A stretch of 6,553 bases of DNA from Synechococcaceae cyanobacterium (GTDB lineage: Bacteria > Cyanobacteriota > Cyanobacteriia > PCC-6307 > Cyanobiaceae), in NCBI GenBank assembly GCA_947460085.1, contig CANHGA010000117.1, positions 1 through 6,553 of the forward strand, written 5' to 3'. The position numbers were made by a program, and so were the translations under genes. Positions 1 to 4,537 of this stretch are shown here, piece by piece. Every line of letters starts with the position of its first letter. Position 1 is the stretch's first letter. Under the pieces are notes generated by a model. It saw only the letters and a program-made list of their open reading frames with translations, had not been told where the DNA came from and did no database searches.

Positions 1-88
1 AGTGGCATCCAGCCAACCAGCACTGACGCCAAGCCAGTCCAAACAACCATCAATTCAGGCCAGACCTGACTACAGAGATAGAGCAAGG

Positions 89-112
89 GCCCCGGCAACT
101 CAAAGCAGGGGC
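89..112 (-). terminator. Possible weak hairpin downstream of the porin gene
   Basis: A GCCCC/GGGGC inverted repeat with a 14-base loop lies 15 to 38 bases beyond the porin stop codon in the direction of porin transcription. No run of T follows it on the minus strand, so it is at best a poor intrinsic terminator or a 3'-end stabilising hairpin. A second small perfect palindrome, TCAGG/CCTGA with a 5-base loop, lies at 55-69. Nothing else was recognised in bases 1-126. Confidence 0.2.
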
Positions 113-126
113 GTTTAATCCAACAA

Positions 127-1776
127 CTAGAATTTAAACGTCGTTTTGACCAGTGCCCCAAGGGAACTGAAGCCCTGCCCCTCTGGCGTTCTCTGCCCCA
201 TCGGCCGGCTAAGATAAAAGAGGGCAGGTGTAATGCTGATTGCATCAGTTACTTGGAATTTGTACCACCCCTCCAAGGCATAATTACCATCATCAGCACT
301 GACTCCACCAGTCAATGATGTTGCGAAGACTGCCTGACCAACTGCTAAGCCTAAGTCATTGCCCTGGGCTAACACATCAGTCCACTGCAATCCCACCATC
401 CAGGACTGACTGACACTGGGTCTACCAGTCGTTGGAACGCTATAGCTTGTTTTGTTGATTCCCCAGCCCAGACTCACAGAAGGCACCCAGCCACTTTCGA
501 GTGGCTGCCAAAAGGCACTTAAGCCGAAAGCATTGGTTTCGGCACCAACTTTTTCTCCGTGGTCGATGGAGCTATGCACAGTTGGAGTGGTGCCTGGTAC
601 AAACTGGGTGAGTGGTTGCACATAGGACCAAATCGCAGCCAGGCCCCACTGCTCTTGTTGATAACCGATCTGCACACTTGCGGTGGCACCAGACTCAGAC
701 GTGAAGAGCCCTTTTGTTGAATCCGAGCCAAGGGCTGCAACATAGTTTGCGCTCACACTCCAGCCATTGTTTTGCCACCACAGGCCAGCTCCGGCGCCAA
801 GATTCTTGCTATAGGCAGCTGGAGCACCATTAACGGTAAAGAGGTTCAAGATGGTGTCAGCAGGGTAGACGCTGGGCCAGAGCGCCAACATGTCTTCCTG
901 GCCGACCCGGGCCCCCACCGTGGCTGTGAATTGCTTGCCAATGGGGAATTGGTAAAATAGCTTATAAATGCCGACATTATCGGGGCCAGCATCCTCTTGA
1001 AAGGCAATTTCTAATTCGGCGGAATTGCCAAGTCCATGGGGCTCACCGCCAAAGGCGCTGTTGCCAAAATTGCCCGCGCGAAGATTCGTGCGAAGTAAGT
1101 CCTTGCCGGTGAAGCTTGTGTCTAAATTAATCTGAAGATCGTAGTTAAATGTGACATTCTCGTTGACCCCCGTGACCGGGCCTCTTGGGGCCCGTTGATT
1201 CACCGTATTAGCCGCCGAATTGTATGCACTGCCGGAGTATCCCACTCCCCCAACGACAAACGTCGCCTGGCCAGAAAGCTTTGTTGTCGTGGAGAACTGA
1301 TTGGCTTCCAATTTGCCCACCTTGGCCTCGAGGCCGTCGACGCGGCCCTTGACCAAGGCGAGTTCCTTCTTAAATTCGTCCATCAGCCGTTGCAGCTCGT
1401 CGGTCACCTCGGTGACGCGATCGAGGCAGGCATTGAGCAGGGCTGCCGCCTCGTAGCGGCTCATGGCCTGACCACCCTTGTAGGTGCCGTTGGGATAGCC
1501 GGCCACGCAGCCGTATTTCTGCACCAGGTTGGTGAGCGCCTGATAGGCCCAGTCGGTGGGACGTAAATCGGAGAACTGGTTGATGCTGGTGGCCTGATTT
1601 CTCGAGCGCCAGGCTTTTATCTCGTCAATCTCTTGCTTCTCCATGTAGTCGTTGATGGCCTCTTTGCCATTCATCGCTGCCAATTCGTTGGCTCCTGCAC
1701 CTGCAGGAGCGAACAAAGCTTGCAAAGGCGTGGTGGCCAAAAGTAGTGGGGATAACGCGATGCGAAGCAGTGACAT
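127..1776 (-). CDS. SLH-domain outer-membrane porin (cyanobacterial SomA/SomB, iron-uptake porin type)
   Basis: This 549-residue protein is an outer-membrane channel. Residues 1-29 form a signal peptide: a short basic start (R5), a Leu/Ala-rich core and a small-residue APAGAGA cleavage region. Residues 66-117 match an S-layer homology domain, with the FSDLRPTDWAYQAL and GYPNGTY motifs and the MSRYEAAALLNACLDR helix usual in cyanobacterial porins; this domain is thought to hold the barrel to the peptidoglycan. Residues 122-159 are a heptad-like coiled coil (DELQRLMDEF, then GRVDGLEAKVGKLEA). From about 165 onward, alternating aromatic and polar strands form an OprB-like barrel that ends in the C-terminal Phe expected of outer-membrane proteins. 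Relatives are described as general or iron-uptake porins; substrate cannot be read from sequence. The ATG at 1776 gives a complete signal peptide, although no clear Shine-Dalgarno site precedes it. The gene appears intact and monocistronic. Confidence 0.95.
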   Translation of the reverse strand: MSLLRIALSPLLLATTPLQALFAPAGAGANELAAMNGKEAINDYMEKQEIDEIKAWRSRNQATSINQFSDLRPTDWAYQALTNLVQKYGCVAGYPNGTYKGGQAMSRYEAAALLNACLDRVTEVTDELQRLMDEFKKELALVKGRVDGLEAKVGKLEANQFSTTTKLSGQATFVVGGVGYSGSAYNSAANTVNQRAPRGPVTGVNENVTFNYDLQINLDTSFTGKDLLRTNLRAGNFGNSAFGGEPHGLGNSAELEIAFQEDAGPDNVGIYKLFYQFPIGKQFTATVGARVGQEDMLALWPSVYPADTILNLFTVNGAPAAYSKNLGAGAGLWWQNNGWSVSANYVAALGSDSTKGLFTSESGATASVQIGYQQEQWGLAAIWSYVQPLTQFVPGTTPTVHSSIDHGEKVGAETNAFGLSAFWQPLESGWVPSVSLGWGINKTSYSVPTTGRPSVSQSWMVGLQWTDVLAQGNDLGLAVGQAVFATSLTGGVSADDGNYALEGWYKFQVTDAISITPALFYLSRPMGQRTPEGQGFSSLGALVKTTFKF

Positions 1777-1890
1777 GCGACAAATCAGTCAGGGCAACTT
1801 GCGGCTCGACCTCACCCGAACAGCGGCATTGCATCCAAACAACACCGCAGCCAGGCAGCCGAGAACCACAAGGTGCAGCAATAGTGCCTC

Positions 1891-1965
1891 AACCCTTCTG
1901 TAAGCGCGAGTTACTAGAGGGTTGGGTCAGGGTTTCCGTACGTTGCTCAACACACGGAACCCCTG
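1891..1965. other. Two adjacent imperfect hairpins (candidate structured RNA or protein-binding element)
   Basis: Hairpin 1 covers 1891-1923. AACCCT pairs with AGGGTT, then CT with AG and GTAA with TTAC around a 7-base loop, giving 12 pairs with one single-base bulge on each side. Hairpin 2 covers 1928-1965. CAGGG pairs with CCCTG, TTCCGT with ACGGAA, and GTT with AAC around a GCTC loop, giving 14 pairs with one single-base and one two-base mismatch step. Only four bases separate them. Neither is followed by a T run on either strand, so they do not look like ordinary terminators. They could belong to a small RNA, to the long 5' leader of the porin message, or to an operator. The strand is unknown. 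Confidence 0.4.
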
Positions 1966-1972
1966 GAGTGCT

Positions 1973-2074
1973 GATCCCCCGGCCCTGGCTCGATCACCCC
2001 TATGGGTAAGAAGAGATCACCCGTTTCGAGTTAGACGTGGTGACCTCAAGTCAAGCCGGCGTCACGGGATCCCC
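1973..2074. repeat. Four short GATC(A/C)CC repeats in direct orientation
   Basis: GATCCCCC starts at 1973, GATCACCC at 1992, GATCACCC at 2015 and GATCCCC at 2068, all on the plus strand. The two GATCACCC copies are exact 8-mers 23 bases apart. They might be a cluster of protein-binding sites upstream of the DUF2256 gene, but the motif is short and the spacing irregular (19, 23 and 53 bases), so chance is possible. Confidence 0.25.
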
Positions 2075-2150
2075 GAAGGGTCGGATGAAAGGTGAGACCT
2101 ATTCCTTGAAGCCGGGGCGGGCTTGAATGCGAGCGCTGCCCTCGTTCGAA

Positions 2151-2166
2151 CTGAGGTCACCCTCAG
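2151..2166 (+). promoter_or_regulatory. Perfect 6-bp hairpin in the DUF2256 gene leader
   Basis: CTGAGG and CCTCAG form a perfect six-pair stem around a TCAC loop, ending nine bases before the ATG at 2176. The only Shine-Dalgarno-like bases for that gene, AGG at 2169-2171, lie just 3' of the stem. The hairpin could affect ribosome access or shield the 5' end. There is no T run, so a terminator role is unlikely. Confidence 0.3.
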
Positions 2167-2175
2167 CCAGGTTCA

Positions 2176-2352
2176 ATGCCCCACCATGCCGATCGCCCCA
2201 CCAAGGTTTGCATCGTCTGTGGGCGCCCCTTCCAGTGGCGGAAAAAATGGAAGGACGTGTGGGATGAGGTTCGCTATTGCTCCGATCGGTGTCGCAACAA
2301 CCGCAATCGCGGCCGTTTAAGGGGGGGTGAACCCCTTTCAACAAGCCAATAA
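2176..2352 (+). CDS. DUF2256 family small cysteine-rich protein
   Basis: This 58-residue protein has the full DUF2256 signature. A CIVCG pair (C12, C15) is followed by RPFQWRKKW (17-25), W29, and then a YCSDRC pair (C35, C39). The four cysteines look like a small zinc-binding knuckle between basic, Trp-rich segments. The family is common in cyanobacteria and proteobacteria, and its molecular function is not established. The Arg/Asn-rich tail (38-47) and the net positive charge would suit nucleic-acid contact, but that is inference. ATG at 2176 is the only start after an in-frame TGA at 2152-2154, with a weak AGG four bases upstream. The last 11 residues (LRGGEPLSTSQ) extend past the usual domain. 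The stop codon overlaps the terminator of the convergent minus-strand unit. Confidence 0.85.
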   Translation: MPHHADRPTKVCIVCGRPFQWRKKWKDVWDEVRYCSDRCRNNRNRGRLRGGEPLSTSQ

Positions 2353-2377
2353 AAAAGCGGACCCGTCCAGGACCGCT
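2351..2377 (-). terminator. Intrinsic terminator of the minus-strand small-gene unit
   Basis: AGCGG-A-CC and GG-A-CCGCT form a seven-pair GC-rich stem with one A/A mismatch and a six-base loop (2356-2377). Read on the minus strand, it is followed at once by six T (2356-2351). This is a standard rho-independent terminator for transcription from the 2529-2705 gene. The A run on the plus strand overlaps the TAA stop of the convergent DUF2256 gene. A second hairpin (CAGAACT/AGTTCTG, 2385-2408) lies just upstream of it on the same transcript. Confidence 0.65.
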
Positions 2378-2395
2378 CAATGACCAGAACTCATC

Positions 2396-2470
2396 CTATG
2401 AAGTTCTGTAACGGAACGCGAGCGGCCTGGTTTGGCGTGCCCTGTTCAAGGGCGCTTTCGCTTTGCTCAT
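2396..2470 (-). CDS. Possible 24-residue basic peptide, translationally coupled
   Basis: The ATG at 2470 overlaps the preceding tiny ORF's stop codon in an ATGA arrangement. The predicted peptide is strongly basic (two Lys, five Arg, no acidic residue) and ends 19 bases before the terminator stem. No family was recognised. The only support is position and start/stop coupling, so this may be a chance ORF in a 3' untranslated region. Confidence 0.15.
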   Translation of the reverse strand: MSKAKAPLNRARQTRPLAFRYRTS

Positions 2471-2529
2471 AGCTGCTCCAAAGACCTGCGGAAGTCCTTT
2501 TCGCTTATGGGTTTGGCCACGTTCTCCAT
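2467..2529 (-). CDS. Possible 20-residue peptide coupled to the small membrane-protein gene
   Basis: The ATG at 2529 shares one base with the TGA stop of the 58-residue membrane-protein gene (TGATG), a typical re-initiation geometry. The peptide begins MENVAKPISEKDF and reads as a short charged amphipathic helix. It resembles nothing I recognise. It could be a real leaderless-type small protein, or the frayed remains of a longer C-terminus. Evidence is positional only. Confidence 0.2.
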   Translation of the reverse strand: MENVAKPISEKDFRRSLEQL

Positions 2530-2705
2530 CACGCCGCCGAGTGATCCTTGATCCAGATCCGCTCCAGTGCCTGCCTGAAGCGTTCTGTTTCTGTGGGCAT
2601 CCCAAGCAGGTTCTTGCGAAACAGGGTCGTGATGCGCCAGAACTTCAACCCGGCAGCTACCGCAAACACCGCCCAGGGCACCAGCATCCAAAGGGGATTG
2701 TCCAT
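2529..2705 (-). CDS. Small single-pass membrane protein, unknown function
   Basis: This 58-residue protein was found by reading the minus strand between the DUF2256 and RHH genes. Residues 5-23 (LWMLVPWAVFAVAAGLKFW) form one clear transmembrane segment. A basic juxtamembrane stretch follows (R24, R30, K31), then a soluble amphipathic tail with TETERFRQALERIW at 38-51. The charge pattern predicts the N-terminus outside and the C-terminus in the cytoplasm. The composition and hydrophobic design are protein-like, unlike the overlapping frames. The ATG at 2705 is the only start after an in-frame TAA at 2718-2720; no strong Shine-Dalgarno site is visible. A minus-strand terminator lies 150 bases downstream, and two nano-ORFs follow by overlapping codons. 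I do not recognise the family. Confidence 0.65.
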   Translation of the reverse strand: MDNPLWMLVPWAVFAVAAGLKFWRITTLFRKNLLGMPTETERFRQALERIWIKDHSAA

Positions 2706-2833
2706 TACGTCATCGATTTACGGGGGGATCCAGGCCATGGCATCACAGGCCTCCAGCGTAGGCAGATGGCCCTGATTGCTTGCCGGTTTCGTATGGGGCG
2801 AATGCCAAGGATTCAGGGTTTTGCAGCTAAGCA

Positions 2834-3034
2834 ATGGTTGATGAGTACAAAGATGTCGGTCGCTACCGACTCGACCCCAAGGACTTTCCCAGCCGTATGG
2901 ACGTAGAGGTTCCAGCAGAGGTGCTTGTGTTCCTGCAAGGGATCAGCGACAAGACTGGCCGATCTATCAGTGAGATCGCTGCCGCTATGGTTGTCCAGGG
3001 CGCAGAGCTTTTTGACCCCGATCAGTTCGATTGA
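2834..3034 (+). CDS. Ribbon-helix-helix (CopG/Arc-like) small DNA-binding protein
   Basis: This 66-residue protein has an RHH fold pattern. A beta strand RMDVEV (21-26) is followed by helix A (28-39, AEVLVFLQGISD), the GRS turn (42-44), and helix B (45-59, ISEIAAAMVVQGAEL). In this family two chains swap strands to form an antiparallel sheet that reads the DNA major groove, usually as a repressor or antitoxin. The acidic first 20 residues and acidic tail (DPDQFD) are unusual for a DNA binder and could bind a partner. No toxin gene is adjacent. The next gene encodes a second, clearly different RHH protein. ATG at 2834 has no strong ribosome-binding site, though the domain lies well inside the ORF so the call does not depend on it. 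Confidence 0.75.
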   Translation: MVDEYKDVGRYRLDPKDFPSRMDVEVPAEVLVFLQGISDKTGRSISEIAAAMVVQGAELFDPDQFD

Positions 3035-3046
3035 TAGGCATAAATA

Positions 3047-3075
3047 CTGATGCGTCCCTGTTTGTCTGCTGTAAT
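3047..3075 (+). promoter_or_regulatory. Possible extended -10 promoter for the second RHH gene
   Basis: TGTAAT at 3070-3075 matches five of six bases of the -10 consensus and is preceded by the TGn element (3067-3069). CTGATG at 3047-3052, 17 bases upstream, is a weak -35. This would start transcription near 3082, about 25 bases before the ATG at 3108, within the 73-base gap between the RHH genes. Confidence 0.25.
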
Positions 3076-3107
3076 GTATTAGATGCTTTTCAGGAAGGAT
3101 GAGGCCT

Positions 3108-3302
3108 ATGAATGCCTCGTCGGGGATCAATAAGGACACGGGTAAGGGGAACACATTTAATTCTCCTCAGCGCATTACGATAACAGTGCCTTCTATGACA
3201 TTAAAGAAGCTATTGAAGCGGAGCTTGGTTGAAGGGAGATCCCTAAGCAATCTTGCTGCCTTTCTTCTCGAGCAATCATTGGAAGGGGATGCCCAGGATT
3301 GA
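3108..3302 (+). CDS. Second ribbon-helix-helix small DNA-binding protein
   Basis: This 64-residue protein has a polar, likely flexible N-terminus (1-20). A classical RHH unit follows: beta strand RITITV (22-27), helix A (29-41), the GRS turn (43-45) and helix B (45-58, SLSNLAAFLLEQSL). The basic strand and helix A (R22, K33, K34, K37, R38) suit DNA binding. I chose ATG 3108 over the in-frame ATG at 3099 because AGGAAGG at 3092-3098 lies nine bases before 3108 but directly abuts 3099. A 120-base sample of the gene (3121-3240) is about 45% GC against about 68% for a sampled line of the desaturase, a sign of recent acquisition. It may act with, or compete with, the RHH protein upstream; no toxin partner is seen. 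Confidence 0.75.
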   Translation: MNASSGINKDTGKGNTFNSPQRITITVPSMTLKKLLKRSLVEGRSLSNLAAFLLEQSLEGDAQD

Positions 3303-3345
3303 AAGCGGTGCTGGGCTTGTCTGATCTCCTTCGCCGCCCCTTGCG

Positions 3346-3549
3346 ATGACCTTTGCCGTCAATACCCACGACTCCTGGGGCCTCGTGCAGGTTGGTCGCT
3401 ACCCGTCGCTTGAGGAGGCCAGGAAGGTCTTCGCTTCGATTTGCGATGACCCTTGGTACAAGCGCGATGGAACGGTGAAGGGAGTGGAGTTGGTTCAAGC
3501 CGCTGATACTGCCGGTTCCCAGCGACTGGAGTGGTTCGCCTTTCGGTAG
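3346..3549 (+). CDS. Small protein of unknown function (67 aa)
   Basis: The protein begins with MTFAVNTHDSWGLVQVGRYP and continues with an amphipathic helix SLEEARKVFASICDD (21-35). A WYKRDGTVKGVELVQ segment (37-51) follows, and the protein ends LEWFAFR. The alternation of a short strand, one helix and further strands suggests a small compact alpha/beta domain. There is no signal peptide or membrane segment. Composition and codon use look genuine, and the frame is the best of the six here. I do not recognise the family; the style is that of conserved picocyanobacterial hypothetical proteins. It follows the second RHH gene by 43 bases in the same direction and could share its transcript. No good ribosome-binding site precedes the ATG. 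Confidence 0.6.
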   Translation: MTFAVNTHDSWGLVQVGRYPSLEEARKVFASICDDPWYKRDGTVKGVELVQAADTAGSQRLEWFAFR

Positions 3550-3623
3550 ATCGGCTGGTTGATCCCGGCTTCCCTGCTGTGAACACCTGGACAAGTATCG
3601 AATGGCGTTTTGCGATGGCACCC

Positions 3624-3809
3624 ATGAAGAAACGAGAAGGTCCACCTCAAAGTGTGTATCGCTACGGCTTGTTCTTAAGATTCTCTTTAGAAAGGGGTTC
3701 CGTTGATGGTCCCCCTGTGGTCACCTCTGGTTTGCCTGCCCTGCTTGCCGTTTCTGCGATGGTGGGGTTGGTTGTGGTTCAGGTCGTTCTTGGCCTGGTT
3801 GCTAGTTGA
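3624..3809 (+). CDS. Small single-pass membrane protein, unknown function
   Basis: From ATG 3624 the product is 61 residues. A basic N-terminal half starts MKKREGPP and has R13, R19 and R24. A strongly hydrophobic helix follows at 37-59, rich in Val and Leu (LPALLAVSAMVGLVVVQVVL). The charge pattern predicts a cytoplasmic N-terminus. The start is uncertain: ATG 3615 and GTG 3531 are also in frame, and the GTG would overlap the previous gene by 19 bases. I prefer 3624 because the residues before it look unstructured, but none of the starts has a clear ribosome-binding site. The family is not recognised. It could be translated with the upstream 67-residue gene, 74 bases away. Confidence 0.45.
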   Translation: MKKREGPPQSVYRYGLFLRFSLERGSVDGPPVVTSGLPALLAVSAMVGLVVVQVVLGLVAS

Positions 3810-3829
3810 TGCTCCTGCGCCAAGCCCCT

Positions 3830-4096
3830 CTACTTGACAGGGTGGCGGGCCCGGGGAGAAACGAATTCTCTTCTCCTGTTTGCTGAGCTTTGGTCTTGCT
3901 TTTGCTGGCTGAGCTCCTGCGCCAGGAGTTGGGCTAGCAGGCGCTCGAGATCCTCAGAGCACAGTTCTCCGTTCAGGTCCCAATGCATCAAGGAGGTCAG
4001 GGGTGTCCCTTGGTTCTGCTCATGGTCCATGGGGGTGCCTACGACTTCGATCAACCATGGCGAGCCATGGCTGGTGCTTGTTGGCGGCAGTAGCAC
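3830..4096 (-). CDS. Possible surviving 3' ORF (88 aa, GTG start) of the interrupted gene
   Basis: This is the longest uninterrupted reading of the minus-strand frame, starting at a GTG. Its product contains WLIEVVGTPMD (14-24), TPLTSLMHWDLNGELCSED (31-49) and a Leu-rich amphipathic helix (50-62) ending in a Gln-rich and then basic tail. The sequence is protein-like. However, the same frame stays protein-like for 60 codons upstream of the GTG without any usual start codon, and no ribosome-binding site precedes the GTG. The GTG is therefore more likely an internal Val codon than a true start. No family was recognised and no membrane segment is visible. Confidence 0.35.
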   Translation of the reverse strand: MLLPPTSTSHGSPWLIEVVGTPMDHEQNQGTPLTSLMHWDLNGELCSEDLERLLAQLLAQELSQQKQDQSSANRRREFVSPRARHPVK

Positions 4097-4378
4097 TTTG
4101 AGGGGGAAGACTTCCCAAAGGCCCTCAGCAACGCTGCAGTTGACTGCATGAACGTCTGCACTGGCTGCTGGACCACAAGGGGAAGCCCCCCAATCAGAGA
4201 CCTGCAGGCCGATCGATTGGAATCCTTTTGGGCCGTCAAGCGGAGGTCCTTCAGGCGCGAAAGGGGTGCAGGCTCAACAATGGGGAGTCTGTTTAACAAT
4301 CCTGGCCTGCAAGTAGCCCAGGCCTCGGGTCCCAAATCGTCGGTAGAGCCAATCCATAAGGCCACCAATCTTGAGCAT
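3830..4378 (-). pseudogene. TGA-interrupted gene for an unrecognised soluble protein (183 codons)
   Basis: The frame opens at ATG 4378 and encodes 34 residues, including MDWLYRRFGTRGLGYLQAR. It then meets TGA at 4276-4274 and continues in the same frame to TAG at 3830. After the TGA it reads as protein: GPPLDGPKGFQSIGLQVSDW (44-63), GASPCGP (64-70), EGLWEVFPLKVLLPP (85-99), WLIEVVGTPMD and MHWDLNGELCSEDLERLL. There is no usual start codon for the first 60 codons after the TGA. The simplest view is one gene broken by a point change, for example TGG or CGA to TGA. Cysteines at 34, 37, 68, 81 and 140 hint at metal binding or redox chemistry. It lies divergent to the desaturase gene. I recognise no family. 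Readthrough, sequencing error or two separate genes remain possible. Confidence 0.5.
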
Positions 4379-4443
4379 GGATTCAACGCTGGGCCCACAA
4401 CATCAAAGCAGTTGTCCCAAGACGAAGGTTCCAGGGGTTGTCG

Positions 4444-4452
4444 CCTATACCA
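4444..4452 (-). promoter_or_regulatory. Possible extended -10 element for the interrupted gene
   Basis: Read on the minus strand, TATAGG (4449-4444) is preceded by TGG (4452-4450), giving a TGn-extended -10. No -35 match sits at the expected distance. Transcription would start near 4437, leaving a leader of about 60 bases before ATG 4378. Confidence 0.2.
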
Positions 4453-4487
4453 CGGCGCACTCGGAAGACGCTGATTCGTAAGCTTTA

Positions 4488-4515
4488 GAAAGAAATCTTG
4501 GCGCAGATTTCCTTC
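4488..4515 (+). promoter_or_regulatory. AT-rich near-perfect hairpin upstream of the desaturase gene
   Basis: GAA-A-GAAATCT and AGATTTC-C-TTC form a ten-pair stem with a single A/C mismatch around a six-base TGGCGC loop. It ends 22 bases before the TTG start of the desaturase. There is no T run on the plus strand, and no coding gene ends here, so it is unlikely to be a terminator. If transcribed, its low-GC stem could melt or form with temperature; as DNA it could be a repressor operator. Desaturase genes are commonly cold-regulated in cyanobacteria, which makes either role plausible but unproven. Confidence 0.4.
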
Positions 4516-4537
4516 CCCTTGACCTACGGCAGCTTCA

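Larger units (their letters stand above)
1777..2175. other. Gene-free intergenic region between porin and DUF2256 gene, rich in inverted repeats
   Basis: About 400 bases separate the divergent porin and DUF2256 genes. No reading frame here shows protein-like composition; the ORFs that cross it are shadows of the porin 5' end. The region must carry the porin leader and promoter on the minus strand, but I see no convincing -35/-10 pair. It contains two tandem hairpins (1891-1965), a set of GATC-N-CC repeats (1973-2074), a GTGAC/GTCAC inverted repeat near 2041-2065, and a hairpin at 2151-2166. No tRNA or known small RNA was recognised. Confidence 0.6.

Noticed and set aside
1195..1566. A 123-residue plus-strand ORF
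   Set aside because: It lies wholly antisense to the SLH and coiled-coil part of the porin and mirrors its codon pattern.
2089..2164. A tRNA-like arrangement: a five-pair stem around a TTCGAAC loop, a 6/7 acceptor-like pairing and a total length near 76 bases
   Set aside because: The expected T at position 8 is G, no D-arm can be formed, and no five-pair anticodon stem is present. The T-arm likeness appears to be chance.
2439..2453. GCCCT/AGGGC hairpin followed by a T-rich stretch on the plus strand, a possible terminator for the DUF2256 gene
   Set aside because: The stem is only five pairs and the T stretch is broken by G and C. It lies about 87 bases after the stop, so the evidence is too weak.
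2463..2906. A 147-residue plus-strand ORF
   Set aside because: It is antisense to the small membrane-protein gene and runs into the first RHH gene. Its composition (many Arg, Pro, Cys, His) is typical of a shadow frame.
3193..3645. A 150-residue minus-strand ORF
   Set aside because: It is antisense to the second RHH gene and the 67-residue gene, with low-complexity Arg/Ser-rich content and no domain.
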